A stretch of 64,000 bases of DNA from CALKJU01 sp046349355 (GCA_046349355.1 JAXMCM010000016.1:248001-312000), one strand, 5' to 3'. Numbered from the stretch's first letter, positions 19,803-29,186 are shown. The notes: a model not told the origin generated them from the sequence alone. Made by a program: numbers and translations.

Positions 19803-20774
19803 TCACTCCGTGCGGAGCGCCTCCGCGAGCAGCGCAAAGCTCGGCGGGACCGGACAGGTGAAGAACAGGCGCTGCCCGGTGATCGGATGGTCGAAGCCGA
19901 GGTCGCGGGCGTGCAGGGCGATCCGTCCGAAGCCGTCGAGCAGGGCCCTGGCCGCCGCCGGCACGGGCCCCGTGCGACGACCGTACAGCCGGTCGCCGAC
20001 AATCGGGTGACCGAGGCTGGAGAGGTGCACCCGGATCTGGTGCGTCCGGCCGGTCTCGAGCTCGACGGCGAGGCGGGCGGCACGGGTGCCGCAGGCCTCC
20101 AGCAGCTTCCAGTGCGTCACCGCCCGCTTGCCGCCGCGCACGATCGCCATGCGCTTGCGGTCGCCCGGATGGCGGCCGATCGGCCTGTCGACCGTGCCCG
20201 ATGCGGTTGCGGGCAGGCCCCAGACGATGGCCTCGTAGACCCGGTCGACCGAGTGCACCGTGAACTGCGCCGACAGCCCGACATGCGCCCGGTCGTGCTT
20301 GGCCACCACCAGCACGCCCGAGACCTCGCGGTCGATGCGGTGGACGATGCCGGGCCGGCGCACGCCGCCGATGCCCGAGAGGCTGTCGCCGCAATGCGCG
20401 AGGAGCGCGTTGACGAGCGTGCCGTCGTCGTGGCCCGGTGCGGGATGGACCACCGTGCCGGCCGGCTTGACCAGCACCAGCAGGTGCTCGTCCTCGTAGA
20501 GGATGTCGAGGGCGGTGCTCTCGGGCCGTGGCGTGGCGTCGACCGGCGGCGGCACCTCCAGCTCCAGCCGCTCGCCCGCCTTTACCCGCCGCGACGGGTC
20601 CGCTATCCGCGCCCCGTCGGCCGAGAGGTTGCCCTCGCGCACCAGCTGCTGCAGGCGCGACCGCGACAGCTCGGGCAGGGCCTGGGCGAGCAGGCTGTCC
20701 AGCCGCTGCCCGGCCTGGGCCGCGTCGACGATCACGGCATGGCGCCGGGCGGCGGAGGGATCGGACGGGGCCAT
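19803..20774 (-). CDS. rluD: RluD-type 23S rRNA pseudouridine synthase
   Basis: A 323-residue protein. Residues about 12-70 are an S4 RNA-binding domain (GQRLDSLLAQALPELSRSRLQQLV). The catalytic domain carries VHRIDREVSGVLVVAKHD, the family HRLDxxxSG motif with the catalytic Asp, and ELETGRTHQIRVHLSSLGHP. It converts uridines in helix 69 of 23S rRNA (positions 1911/1915/1917 in E. coli) to pseudouridine if it is a true RluD. The ATG at 20774 has AGGATT upstream, and that codon overlaps the start codon of the divergent gene at 20773. An internal GTG could be an alternative start. Confidence 0.9.
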   Translation of the reverse strand: MAPSDPSAARRHAVIVDAAQAGQRLDSLLAQALPELSRSRLQQLVREGNLSADGARIADPSRRVKAGERLELEVPPPVDATPRPESTALDILYEDEHLLVLVKPAGTVVHPAPGHDDGTLVNALLAHCGDSLSGIGGVRRPGIVHRIDREVSGVLVVAKHDRAHVGLSAQFTVHSVDRVYEAIVWGLPATASGTVDRPIGRHPGDRKRMAIVRGGKRAVTHWKLLEACGTRAARLAVELETGRTHQIRVHLSSLGHPIVGDRLYGRRTGPVPAAARALLDGFGRIALHARDLGFDHPITGQRLFFTCPVPPSFALLAEALRTE

Positions 20775-21084
20775 GGAATCCTGGATCAGGGCGCTCAAGA
20801 TCTTCGTCGTGGTCGGCGGCGTCGTGCTGGTCCTCGGCACCGGCCTGCTGTTCTGGCTGCTGGTCCAGCGCAACGCGGCCGAGCGGGCGGCGGCCAGGGA
20901 CACGGCGACCGCGGTCGCGGAGCTGGCCCTGCCGGCCGGCAGCCGCATCGAGCAGGTCGATCTCGACGGCAGCCGGATGGCGCTGCTGCTGCGCGGCGCG
21001 GATCAGCAGCAATACCTCGCCCTTGTCAATCCGGCCACCGGCGAGCGCCTGTCGCTGCTCCGGGTCGTCCCGGAGAGCCCGTGA
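20773..21084 (+). CDS. Small single-pass membrane protein (DUF6476-like)
   Basis: A 103-residue protein starting at ATG 20773 with GGAGGG 12-15 bases upstream. One membrane helix (FVVVGGVVLVLGTGLLFWLLV, about residues 11-31) is followed by a soluble domain of about 70 residues (RIEQVDLDGSRMALLLRGAD and VNPATGERLSLLRVV) that looks like a short beta meander. Small proteins of this design sit beside rluD in many alphaproteobacterial genomes; the DUF6476 name is my recollection and needs checking. Its start codon overlaps that of the divergent rluD gene, and its stop overlaps the next start (GTGA). Function unknown. Confidence 0.7.
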   Translation: MESWIRALKIFVVVGGVVLVLGTGLLFWLLVQRNAAERAAARDTATAVAELALPAGSRIEQVDLDGSRMALLLRGADQQQYLALVNPATGERLSLLRVVPESP

Positions 21085-22367
21085 GCCTCGCCGCCGGCTC
21101 GCTCGTCGAGCTGGCCATCCTCCGCCTCGGCAGCCAGGGCGACGGCGAGGCGGACTTCGACGGCCAGCGCGTCCGGCTGCCGCTGTCCCTGCCGGGCGAG
21201 CGCTGGCAGGCCCGCCTGGTGCGCCGGGCCCGCGACGGCTGGGATGCCGAGCCCGTCACCTGCCTCGAGGGCAGCAGCCGGGCCGAGCCGCCCTGCCGGC
21301 ACTTCGGCACCTGCGGCGGCTGCCGGCTGCAGCATCTCCCGGCCGCGGCCTACACCGCCTTCAAGGTCGGGCGGATCCGCACGGCGCTCGCCCGCCGCGG
21401 CCTCGCCGACGTCGAGATCGCCGAGCCGCTGGTCTCGCCGCCCGGCTCGCGGCGACGCCTGCGCCTGGCCTGGACCCGAGCCGGCCGGCGCCTGCTGCTG
21501 GGCCTGCGCGAGCGGCGCAGCCACCGGCTGGTCGATCTCGCGCAATGCCCGGTCGCCCGGCCGGAGCTGGTCGCCGCCCTCGCACCGCTGCGCCTGTTTC
21601 TCGCCGGCGAATCCTGGGCGGAAGGCGAGGCGTCGCTGACCCTGACGCCGCAGGGCCTCGACCTCCTCCTCGACCTGCCGAAACCGCCGGACGCGGCCGC
21701 ACGCCTGCGGCTGACGGCCTTCGCCGCGGAAGCCGCCCTCGCCCGGATCGCATGCCGCTCGGCCGGCGAGCCCGAGCCCGTCGTCGTGCCGCGCCGGCCG
21801 ATGCTCGATCTCGACGGCACGGCCGTCCCGCTCCCGCCGGGATCCTTCCTGCAGGCGACCGCCGAGGGCGAGGCGGCGCTGCGCATCGTTGTCGCCGGTC
21901 AGGTGCGCAAGGGTGACCGCGTCGTCGATCTCTTCGCCGGGCTCGGCACCTTCGCCGTCGCGGCCCTGCGGGCCGGAGCCGCGACGGTCCGCGCCGTGGA
22001 GGTCGATGCCGCCGCCTGCGCCGCGCTGACGGCGGCGCGCGTTCCCGGCATCGTCGCGGAGCGCCGCGACCTCGAGCGCCGGCCGCTGGCCGGAAGCGAG
22101 CTCGCCCGCACCGACCTCGCCATCCTCGACCCGCCGCGTGCCGGGGCGGCGGACCAGGTGCGGCTGCTCGGCGAGGCGCGCGAGCTGGAGCGGATCGCCT
22201 ACGTGTCGTGCGATCCGGAGAGCTTCGCCCGCGACGCCCGCACCCTTGTCGATGCCGGCTTCGCGCTCGAGCGGGTGCAGCCGGTCGACCAGTTCCTCTG
22301 GTCCGCCGAGGTCGAGCTCGCCGCGGCGTTCCGCCGCCACTCCGGGATTCGACGCGGCCGTGCTTGA
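21081..22367 (+). CDS. Class I SAM-dependent RNA methyltransferase (RumA/TrmA family)
   Basis: A 428-residue uracil-C5 RNA methyltransferase of the RlmD/RlmC/TrmA superfamily starting at GTG 21081, coupled to the previous stop. Cys72, Cys78, Cys81 in PCRHFGTCGGCRLQH and a fourth Cys in AQCPVARPEL fit the [4Fe-4S] site of RlmD-like members. The SAM-binding loop is VVDLFAGLGTFAVAAL, DPPRAGA is motif IV, and YVSCDPESFARD contains the catalytic Cys. An N-terminal TRAM-like strand region is short. It methylates uridine in rRNA or tRNA; the exact target cannot be told. It is followed by tRNA-Glu. Confidence 0.9.
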   Translation: MSLAAGSLVELAILRLGSQGDGEADFDGQRVRLPLSLPGERWQARLVRRARDGWDAEPVTCLEGSSRAEPPCRHFGTCGGCRLQHLPAAAYTAFKVGRIRTALARRGLADVEIAEPLVSPPGSRRRLRLAWTRAGRRLLLGLRERRSHRLVDLAQCPVARPELVAALAPLRLFLAGESWAEGEASLTLTPQGLDLLLDLPKPPDAAARLRLTAFAAEAALARIACRSAGEPEPVVVPRRPMLDLDGTAVPLPPGSFLQATAEGEAALRIVVAGQVRKGDRVVDLFAGLGTFAVAALRAGAATVRAVEVDAAACAALTAARVPGIVAERRDLERRPLAGSELARTDLAILDPPRAGAADQVRLLGEARELERIAYVSCDPESFARDARTLVDAGFALERVQPVDQFLWSAEVELAAAFRRHSGIRRGRA

Positions 22368-22409
22368 TTCCGCGCGGCGCTGTCGCTACATCCCCGCCCG
22401 CACCGCTGC

Positions 22410-22485
22410 GTCCCCTTCGTCTAGCGGTCTAGGACACGGCCCTCTCAAGGCTGAAACACGGGTTCGATTCCCGTAGGGGACGCCA
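22410..22485 (+). tRNA. tRNA-Glu (anticodon CTC)
   Basis: The acceptor arms GTCCCCT (22410-22416) and AGGGGAC (22475-22481) pair over seven bases, with discriminator G and an encoded CCA (22483-22485). The D-arm begins TCGTCTAGCGGTCTAGGA, the anticodon arm has loop CTCTCAA with anticodon CTC, and the T-arm holds GGTTCGATTCC. The start TCGTCTAG-GG is typical of bacterial tRNA-Glu. Confidence 0.97.
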
Positions 22486-22826
22486 AACCTCCCTTCATCT
22501 CCGTTGCCTGAACGAAGCTTGCCGTCCTGCGGCGGGCTTGCCGTCGGCTGTTGTCCGGCGACTCCAGCCGTCTGTCGAGCCGAGCGGCTCCATTCGGCCG
22601 TGACCGATGGTCAGCCTCTACCCATGAGCGTACGCATACGGGCGAGAAGGTTCGCCGTCTCCGGGAACACCAGTTCGGGGCCTCGCCCTGGCGCCGCCCT
22701 GGAAGGGCCGTGAATTTCCAGCCCGGCGTGATGGTGCGGCCTTGTCGACATGAGCGCGCCAAGCTAGATCGCTTCAGGTTACCTAAACCGCAAGCTTACT
22801 GAAATTTTCAGCAAACTAGCGTTGGA
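22486..22826. other. 341-bp non-coding leader before the giant repeat protein gene
   Basis: No convincing gene is present. The last 60 bp are AT-rich (TTACCTAAACCGCAAGC and following) and contain the perfect odd palindrome CTGAAA-T-TTTCAG at 22799-22811, 16 bp before the chosen GTG start. That element may be an operator or part of the promoter for the secreted protein. The nine bases TTTCAGTAA on its minus strand recur on the plus strand near 33693, in the leader of the MucR-like gene. Confidence 0.4.
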
Positions 22827-25800
22827 GTGGCGACTGTGGCGACTCGTTATGGCAACGCCGGCTCCAACATCCTGATCGGAACGGGACAGTCGGATCGCCT
22901 GTTCGGCGGCGGCGGCAACGATGTGTTGTACGGGCTGGGCGGCGGCGACACGCTGGACGGCGGCTCCGGCCGCGACGCCGTCGCCTACGGACCGGGCGCC
23001 TTCGGGCTCGGCTCGCCAACGGGCGTGACGGTCGACCTGCTCGCCGGCACCGGTCGTGGCGGCCATGCCGAAGGCGACGTCCTGATCGGCATCGAGACGG
23101 TCATCGGCTCGCGCTTCGGTGACGTGCTGCTCGGCCGGGTCGGCGCTTCGTCGCTGCTCGGTCTCGCCGGTCGCGACACGCTGGTCTTCCGCGAGGGCGG
23201 GCAGGGCATCGTCGACGGCGGCACCGGTGTCGACCTCCTGCGACTCGAGCTGACCACGGCCACGAGCGAGGGGGCTGCCTTCCAGAGTGCCCTCCAGCAG
23301 CTGCAGGCGGACATCGCCGCCGGCCGCAGCAGCACCGCCCTGTCGACGACCCTGGGGCTGACCCGGGTCAGCGGCATCGAGCGCGCCGAGATCGTGATCA
23401 GCGATCCCAATGCCGCCCCGTCGGCTCCGTCCTTCTCCAGCGGCGGGGCGGTCGACGAGAATGTCGCCGGTGCGCTGGTCGGGAGGCTGCAGGCCTCTGA
23501 TCCCGACAACGACACCATCACCTTCTCGACCGGCGACTCCCGCTTCGTCGTCGACGGCGACCAGCTCTATCTCAAGGACGGCGTCGCGCTCGACTTCGAG
23601 AAGCTGGAGGGCGGCAAGACCACGGTGTCGGTCACCGCCAGCGACGGCAAGGCGAGCACGAGCGCAGCGCTGACCGTGACGGTCGGGAACGTCAACGAGC
23701 CGCCTTCCGACATATCGTTCCAGACTGGGGGCAGCGTCGCCGAGAACGTTGCCGGCGTGACGATCGGCACCCTGACGGCGGTCGACCCCGAGAACGACAT
23801 CCTCACCTTCAAGGTCAGCGATCCGCGCTTCGTGGTCGTCGGCAACGAGTTGCGGCTCAAGGACGGCGTAAGCCTCGACTACGAGAGCCTCGTCGACGGC
23901 AAGACGTCGGTGCTCGTCGCGGTCACCGATGGCAGCGTGCAGTTGGCCAGCGAAGTCGAGATCCAGGTCGGCGACGAGAACGATGCGCCGTCGGCTGCGG
24001 CCTTCCGCACCGGCGGGAGCGTTGCCGAGAATGCAGCGGGTGCCGTCGTCGGCACGCTCACGGCGATCGACCAGGACAACGACACGCTGACCTTCTCGAC
24101 AACGGACGCGCGCTTCACGATCAGCGGCGACGAGCTGCGCCTCGCGGATGGCGTGAGCCTCGACCGCGAGGCCCTGGCAGACGGGAAAACCCTGGTCTCG
24201 GTCAAGGTCAGCGACGGCAAGGCGGAGACGACCGCCGATCTCGTGGTCAGCGTCGACAACGCCAACGAGGCGCCGTCCGCACCGTCCTTCGCCAGCGGCG
24301 GAACCGTCGCCGAGAACCAGGCCGGCGCCATCGTCGGAACATTGCAGGCGACCGATCCCGACGGCGATTCCATCGTCTTCACGACCAGCGACGCCCGCTT
24401 CGAGATCAGCGGCAGCACGCTGCGCCTGAAGGCCGGCCAGAGCCTCGACTTCGAAGCGCTCGCCGATGGCAAGACGACCGTCGCCGTCAGTGCCGGCGAC
24501 GGCTCGCTGAGCACCCCTGCAGCGCTCACCATCACCGTCAGCAACAGCAACGATCAGCCGGGTGCCACCAGCTTCCTGAGCGGCGGCAGCGTCGCCGAAA
24601 ACGCGGCCGGTGCCGTCGTCGGGACCCTCACGGCGAGCGATCCGGACAACGACTCCCTGACGTTCGCGACAAGCGACGCGCGCTTCTTCATCGACGGCAA
24701 CCAGCTCAAGCTGGCGACCGGCCAGAGCCTGAACTTCGAGGCTCTCGCCGGCGGCCAGACGACGGTGTCGGTCACCGCCAGCGACGGCAGCCTGAGCCGG
24801 GCCACGACGTTGACCGTCACCGTCCTCGACCAGAACGAGGCGCCAGGGACGACGAGCTTCCTCAGCGGCGGCGCCGTCGACGAGAATGCCGCCGGTGCCG
24901 CGATCGGCCGGCTGCAGGCGACCGATCCCGACGGAACGGCCGTCACCTTCGGCACCACCGATTCCCGGTTCGAGATCACCGACGGCAACCAGCTGCGGCT
25001 GAAGGCCGGCCAGAGCCTCGACTTCGAAGCCCTGACCGACGGCAAGACGACGGTGTCGGTGATCGCCCGCGACGGTCTCCTGAGCACGCCGACCGATCTC
25101 ACCGTGACGGTCAACGACATCGACGAGCGGCCGCCGAACTCGCCGCCGAACACGCTCCGTCTCGACAACACCTTCCAGGTGTTCATTCAGGAGAATCAGC
25201 TCGGCAACTCGCTCGGCACGCTGAGCGCGGTCGACCCGGACAACGACACGCTGACCTACCGGATCGTCGGCGGCGACACGCTCAACCTGCTCGAGATCGA
25301 CGCCAGCAACCGGCTCAAGCTGAAGGATGGTGTCGGCTTCGACTTCGAATCGCTGACGATTCCGACGGTGCAGGACAACGTCCGGTACTATCAGCCAACG
25401 ATCCGGGTGACGGACTCCCGCGGGGACTATGTCGAGCAGACGTTCTTCGTCTCCGTCATCGACGTGAACGAGCCGGCCACGGGGATCAGGTTCGCCACCG
25501 GCAGCCGCGTGACGGAGAACGACGCCGGCGCCACGATCGGGACCCTCTTCGCCGTCGACCCGGAAGGCAAGCCGATCACGTTCTCCATCGCCTCGCCGGG
25601 CTCCGTCTACGAGATCGTCGGCGGCAACCAGCTCAAGCTCAAGGCCGGTGTCAGCCTCGACTACGAACGCGGCACCCTGCGTTCCGTCGACGTGATCGCG
25701 ACGGCGGGCGGCGTCAGCTCGGCTGCCGAGAGCGTGACCCTGCTCGTCGTCGACGATCCGGCCGACGCGGCCACGACGATTGCTCTCGCCGACAACCGCG

Positions 25801-27239
25801 TGATCGAGGACTCGGCGGGGGCGGCGGTCGGGCGCCTCTCGCTCGTCTCGCCGGGCTTTACCCCCGGCCTCAGCTTCGCGACGTCCGATGCACGGTTCCG
25901 CATCGTCGACGGCAACCTGCTGGCGCTGGCCGAGGGCACGGCACTCGATTTCGAGACGGCAACATCCACGCGCGTATCGATCACCGCGACCGACGCCTCG
26001 GGCGGCTCGATCACCCAGACCCTCACCGTCGCCGTCGACGACCTGAACAATCCGCCGGGCAATCTCGACGTCCTCACGGCCGGCGGTTCGGGGCTGGCCT
26101 TTGTCCTGCGCCTCGGCAACGGCGACGGCTCCCTCGGGGCGGCGGCCAGCGTTCCCGGCAACGTCAGCCCTTCGTCCCCCGCTTCCGGCCTGCGGCTCGC
26201 CGATCTGGACGGTGACGGCGACCTCGACGCTGTCAGCGGCAGCTTCAAGGGACCGGACCGGGTGGACACGATCACGGTCGTCAAGGGCAATGGCGACGGC
26301 ACGTTCGCCGCCGCCGTCGAGACCAGCTCGCCCCTCGATCCGTTCAGAGGCCTCGAGCTCGCCGACTTCAATCGCGACGGTCGGGCCGACCTGCTGGTCT
26401 TCAATCGCAACCAGCAGATGGCCGTGCAGCTCAACAATGGCGACGGCACGTTCGGGACCGCCAACGCCTTCCAGAGCTTCTCCGAGATCCTCGAGAACGT
26501 CGCGGTCGGCGATGTCGACGGCGACGGCAAGCTGGATGTCGTCTTCGGCACGGGCAGCGGCGCGAGCGGCAATGCCCTCAATGGGTTCAACGTGCTCCTC
26601 GGCGACGGGGCCGGGCGGTTCGAGACCAATCTCGTCCAGGGCACGGCGCTGCGCTACGTGGCCCTCGGCGACCGCGACGGTGACGGCGACCTCGATCTGT
26701 TTGCCGCAGCCGCCAACAGTGGCGGCCTGCGGATCCTTGACAATGACGGCAACGGCAACTTCACGCAGTCGTCGGCGATCTACACGAACAAGAACATCAC
26801 CGGCATCAGCCTCGGCGACCTCAATCGTGACGGAAATCTGGACATCGTCTTCATCAACCAGACCGACAAGCTGGTGACGGTGGCGCTGACCGACGCTGCG
26901 GGAGCCTACCAGGTCTTCTCACCCTACCAGACCGTGGCCAGCTCCCAGGACGTCGGCGCGGCCCATGTCATGCTGGCGGATCTCGATGGCGACGGCGACC
27001 TCGACCTGATCACATCGAACGACCCTGCCTCGGGCGCGGCCTATCTCAATGTGCGCCTCAACGATGGCGGCGGCGGCTTCGGCGACTTTGTCGGGGGGAC
27101 GAAGTACGACACGGCGATCGCCAGCCTGGGTCTGGCCATCGGCGAGCTCAACTCGAACAACAAGAGCCTGCTCACCGATTCCGGCCTGCCGGATCTCGGC
27201 CCGCTGCTGCCCAACACGGCCGACATCGACTACTTCTGA
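22827..27239 (+). CDS. Giant RTX/cadherin-like/FG-GAP repeat protein, probably secreted
   Basis: A 1,470-residue acidic protein starting at GTG 22827, with a second GTG at 22836 possible. There is no signal peptide; it opens with RTX nonapeptides (LFGGGGNDVLYGLGGGDTLD, residues about 25-55). Residues about 197-1074 are nine cadherin-like repeats of 94-115 residues with DPDND calcium motifs. Residues about 1120-1430 hold six FG-GAP/VCBS propeller motifs such as LADLDGDGDLDAV and VGDVDGDGKLDVVFG. The end is TADIDYF. RTX repeats without a signal peptide suggest type I secretion; adhesion or surface-matrix function is likely. No type I secretion genes are nearby. It overlaps the convergent transporter gene by 10 bp. 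Confidence 0.88.
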   Translation: MATVATRYGNAGSNILIGTGQSDRLFGGGGNDVLYGLGGGDTLDGGSGRDAVAYGPGAFGLGSPTGVTVDLLAGTGRGGHAEGDVLIGIETVIGSRFGDVLLGRVGASSLLGLAGRDTLVFREGGQGIVDGGTGVDLLRLELTTATSEGAAFQSALQQLQADIAAGRSSTALSTTLGLTRVSGIERAEIVISDPNAAPSAPSFSSGGAVDENVAGALVGRLQASDPDNDTITFSTGDSRFVVDGDQLYLKDGVALDFEKLEGGKTTVSVTASDGKASTSAALTVTVGNVNEPPSDISFQTGGSVAENVAGVTIGTLTAVDPENDILTFKVSDPRFVVVGNELRLKDGVSLDYESLVDGKTSVLVAVTDGSVQLASEVEIQVGDENDAPSAAAFRTGGSVAENAAGAVVGTLTAIDQDNDTLTFSTTDARFTISGDELRLADGVSLDREALADGKTLVSVKVSDGKAETTADLVVSVDNANEAPSAPSFASGGTVAENQAGAIVGTLQATDPDGDSIVFTTSDARFEISGSTLRLKAGQSLDFEALADGKTTVAVSAGDGSLSTPAALTITVSNSNDQPGATSFLSGGSVAENAAGAVVGTLTASDPDNDSLTFATSDARFFIDGNQLKLATGQSLNFEALAGGQTTVSVTASDGSLSRATTLTVTVLDQNEAPGTTSFLSGGAVDENAAGAAIGRLQATDPDGTAVTFGTTDSRFEITDGNQLRLKAGQSLDFEALTDGKTTVSVIARDGLLSTPTDLTVTVNDIDERPPNSPPNTLRLDNTFQVFIQENQLGNSLGTLSAVDPDNDTLTYRIVGGDTLNLLEIDASNRLKLKDGVGFDFESLTIPTVQDNVRYYQPTIRVTDSRGDYVEQTFFVSVIDVNEPATGIRFATGSRVTENDAGATIGTLFAVDPEGKPITFSIASPGSVYEIVGGNQLKLKAGVSLDYERGTLRSVDVIATAGGVSSAAESVTLLVVDDPADAATTIALADNRVIEDSAGAAVGRLSLVSPGFTPGLSFATSDARFRIVDGNLLALAEGTALDFETATSTRVSITATDASGGSITQTLTVAVDDLNNPPGNLDVLTAGGSGLAFVLRLGNGDGSLGAAASVPGNVSPSSPASGLRLADLDGDGDLDAVSGSFKGPDRVDTITVVKGNGDGTFAAAVETSSPLDPFRGLELADFNRDGRADLLVFNRNQQMAVQLNNGDGTFGTANAFQSFSEILENVAVGDVDGDGKLDVVFGTGSGASGNALNGFNVLLGDGAGRFETNLVQGTALRYVALGDRDGDGDLDLFAAAANSGGLRILDNDGNGNFTQSSAIYTNKNITGISLGDLNRDGNLDIVFINQTDKLVTVALTDAAGAYQVFSPYQTVASSQDVGAAHVMLADLDGDGDLDLITSNDPASGAAYLNVRLNDGGGGFGDFVGGTKYDTAIASLGLAIGELNSNNKSLLTDSGLPDLGPLLPNTADIDYF
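23415..26048 (+). repeat. Nine tandem cadherin-like repeats within the giant gene
   Basis: Repeat units begin near 23415, 23697, 23982, 24267, 24552, 24837, 25125, 25470 and 25761. Units 1-6 are 94-96 codons and share the frame PSxxSFxSGGxVAENxAGAxVG-TLxAxDPDNDxLTF, ending in TVTVxxxNEAP. Units 2-5 are all exactly 95 codons, which suggests recent tandem duplication. Units 7-9 are longer or divergent. Each carries Asp-rich calcium sites, so the array should be rigid only with Ca2+. Confidence 0.85.
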
Positions 27240-28129
27240 GCGCCGCCCGCCGCGCCCTGGCGCATGATGTAGAGCCCGCAGCCGATCACCATGGCAGCAC
27301 CGGCCAGCGTTCGCGCGTCCGGCACGTTGCCGAACAGCACGACGCCGATGACCAGCGCGTAGAGCAGCTGGGTGTACTGGAACGGCGCCACGATCGACGC
27401 CGGGGCCGACTGGTAGGCCCTGGCGATGCACAGCGAGGCCAGCGACGCGGCGATGCCGGCGGCGAGGAACAAGGCGAGGTCGGGCAGGGTCGGCGTCGTC
27501 CAGACGAACGGCAGGACGAGCGCAGCCCCCGCCGCCACCGTCGCGTTGCCGTAGACGACGAAGCTCTCCGGCGTCTCCTCGCGCATCACCCGCATCACGA
27601 TCAGCGTGAACGAGGCGAGGATGGCGTTGCCGAGTGCCGCCAGCGCCGCCAGCTGGAAGCCCTGGGCGCCGGGCCAGAGGATCACCAGCACGCCGGCGAA
27701 GCCGACCAGCACCGCGGTCCAGCGCTGCCAGCCGACGCGCTCGCCGAGCAGCGGCCGGGCGAGGCCGGTGATGACCAGCGGCATGCTGAAGAGGATGGCG
27801 TAGGCCTCGGCCAGCGGCAGGTGGGCGTAGGCGTAGAAGCCGAGGCTGGCGATGACGAGCAGGCCCAGACCGCGCAGGAGCTGCATGCCGGGCCGCCGGC
27901 TGCGCAGCGCCGCCGGCCCCTTCTTCCACCAGGCCACCGCGCCGGTCAGCACCGCGGCGAGGAAGGCGTTGATCGCGACGATCTGCAGGATCGGGTAGCG
28001 GGCCGTCAGCAGCTTGACGCAGCTGTCCATAGTGACGAACAGCGCGGCCGCGGCCAGCGCCAGGACGACGCCCCGGCGCAGGTCGTCGCCGGCCGGCAGG
28101 GCGAGCGGGCGCTCAGAGGTTCGCGCCAC
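27230..28129 (-). CDS. EamA-family (DMT) transporter
   Basis: A 299-residue inner-membrane protein with ten hydrophobic helices in two EamA repeats (about residues 19-145 and 160-290). LGFYAYAHLPLAEAYAILFS and RAYQSAPASIVAPFQYTQLL are the conserved segments of each half, and the first helix includes the family MDSCVKLL stretch. Drug/metabolite exporters of this type move amino acids, nucleotides or drugs; the substrate is unknown. The gene overlaps the end of the upstream dehydrogenase gene by 17 bp on the same strand, so they are cotranscribed, and it runs convergent into the giant repeat gene. Confidence 0.9.
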   Translation of the reverse strand: MARTSERPLALPAGDDLRRGVVLALAAAALFVTMDSCVKLLTARYPILQIVAINAFLAAVLTGAVAWWKKGPAALRSRRPGMQLLRGLGLLVIASLGFYAYAHLPLAEAYAILFSMPLVITGLARPLLGERVGWQRWTAVLVGFAGVLVILWPGAQGFQLAALAALGNAILASFTLIVMRVMREETPESFVVYGNATVAAGAALVLPFVWTTPTLPDLALFLAAGIAASLASLCIARAYQSAPASIVAPFQYTQLLYALVIGVVLFGNVPDARTLAGAAMVIGCGLYIMRQGAAGGAQK

Positions 28130-29186
28130 GGATCGCCTGGCAGACCGCGTCGGTGACCTCGCGTGTCGTCGCCGTGCCGCCGACGTCGGGTGTCAGCACG
28201 CCGCTGGCGGTGACCGTCTCGACCGCCCGCATCAGCCGCACCGCCGCCGCCGGCTCGCCGAGGTGCTCGAGCATCTGCGCTGCCGTCCAGAACGTGGCGA
28301 CCGGGTTGGCGATGCCCTTGCCGGTGATGTCGAAGGCGGAGCCGTGGATCGGCTCGAACATCGAGGGAAAACGCCGCTCGGGATCGATGTTGGCGGTCGG
28401 CGCCACGCCGAGGCTGCCGGCCAGCGCGCCGGCGAGGTCCGACAGGATGTCGGCGTGCAGGTTGGTGGCGACGATGGTGTCGAGGCTGCGCGGCTTCAGC
28501 GTCATCCGCACCGTCATCGCGTCGACCAGCATCTTGTCCCAGGTGACGTCCGGGAACTCGGCGGCGACTTCGGCCGCGATCTCGTCCCACATCACCATGC
28601 CGTGGCGCTGGGCGTTCGACTTGGTGACCACCGTCAGCAGCTTGCGCGGCCGCGCCTGCGCCAGGCGGAAGGCGTAGCGCATGATCCGGGTGACGCCGAC
28701 CCGGGTGAAGATGGCGACCTCGGTGCCGACCTCCTCGGGCAGGCCGCGGTGCGCCCGGCCGCCATGGCCTGAGTATTCGCCCTCCGAGTTCTCGCGGACG
28801 ATGACCCAGTCGAGGTCGCCGGGCCCGACGCCGGCCAGCGGCGAGCGGATGCCGGGCAGGATCCGGGTCGGCCGGACGTTGGCGTACTGGTCGAAGCCCT
28901 GGCAGATCGGCAGGCGCAGGCCCCACAGCGTCACGTGGTCGGGCACGTCCGGCGCGCCGACGGCGCCGAACAGGATGGCGTCGAAGGCCTTGAGCCGGGC
29001 GATGCCGTCCGCGGGCATCATGGTCCCGTGCGCCTTGTAGTAGTCCGACCCCCAGTCGAAGTGGCTGACCTCGAGCCGGAAGTCGCCGCAGCGCCGCTCC
29101 AGCGCCTCGAGCGCCTGCAGCCCGGCGGCGATCACCTCCGGGCCGATCCCGTCGGCAGGGATGGCGGCAATGCGGTACTGGCGCAT
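28113..29186 (-). CDS. Tartrate dehydrogenase/decarboxylase-like (isopropylmalate dehydrogenase family)
   Basis: A 357-residue NAD-dependent beta-decarboxylating dehydrogenase starting at ATG 29186. IPADGIGPEVIAAGL is the family N terminus; DHVTLWGLRLPICQGFDQYA and VIVRENSEGEYSGHGGR favour the tartrate dehydrogenase (TtuC/YeaU) branch over LeuB. KSNAQRHGMVMWDE carries the catalytic Lys, DAMTVRMTLKP and NLHADILSDLAG the metal-binding Asp residues, and FEPIHGSAFDITGKGIANPVA the NAD-binding loop. Likely reactions are oxidation of tartrate or D-malate with decarboxylation. It is translated ahead of the EamA transporter with 17 bp of overlap, suggesting linked metabolism and export. Confidence 0.85.
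   Translation of the reverse strand: MRQYRIAAIPADGIGPEVIAAGLQALEALERRCGDFRLEVSHFDWGSDYYKAHGTMMPADGIARLKAFDAILFGAVGAPDVPDHVTLWGLRLPICQGFDQYANVRPTRILPGIRSPLAGVGPGDLDWVIVRENSEGEYSGHGGRAHRGLPEEVGTEVAIFTRVGVTRIMRYAFRLAQARPRKLLTVVTKSNAQRHGMVMWDEIAAEVAAEFPDVTWDKMLVDAMTVRMTLKPRSLDTIVATNLHADILSDLAGALAGSLGVAPTANIDPERRFPSMFEPIHGSAFDITGKGIANPVATFWTAAQMLEHLGEPAAAVRLMRAVETVTASGVLTPDVGGTATTREVTDAVCQAIRGANL

Noticed and set aside
22899..26100. CRISPR array suggested by regular spacing
   Set aside because: The periodicity comes from 282-345-bp protein repeats in one long reading frame, not short repeats with unique spacers.
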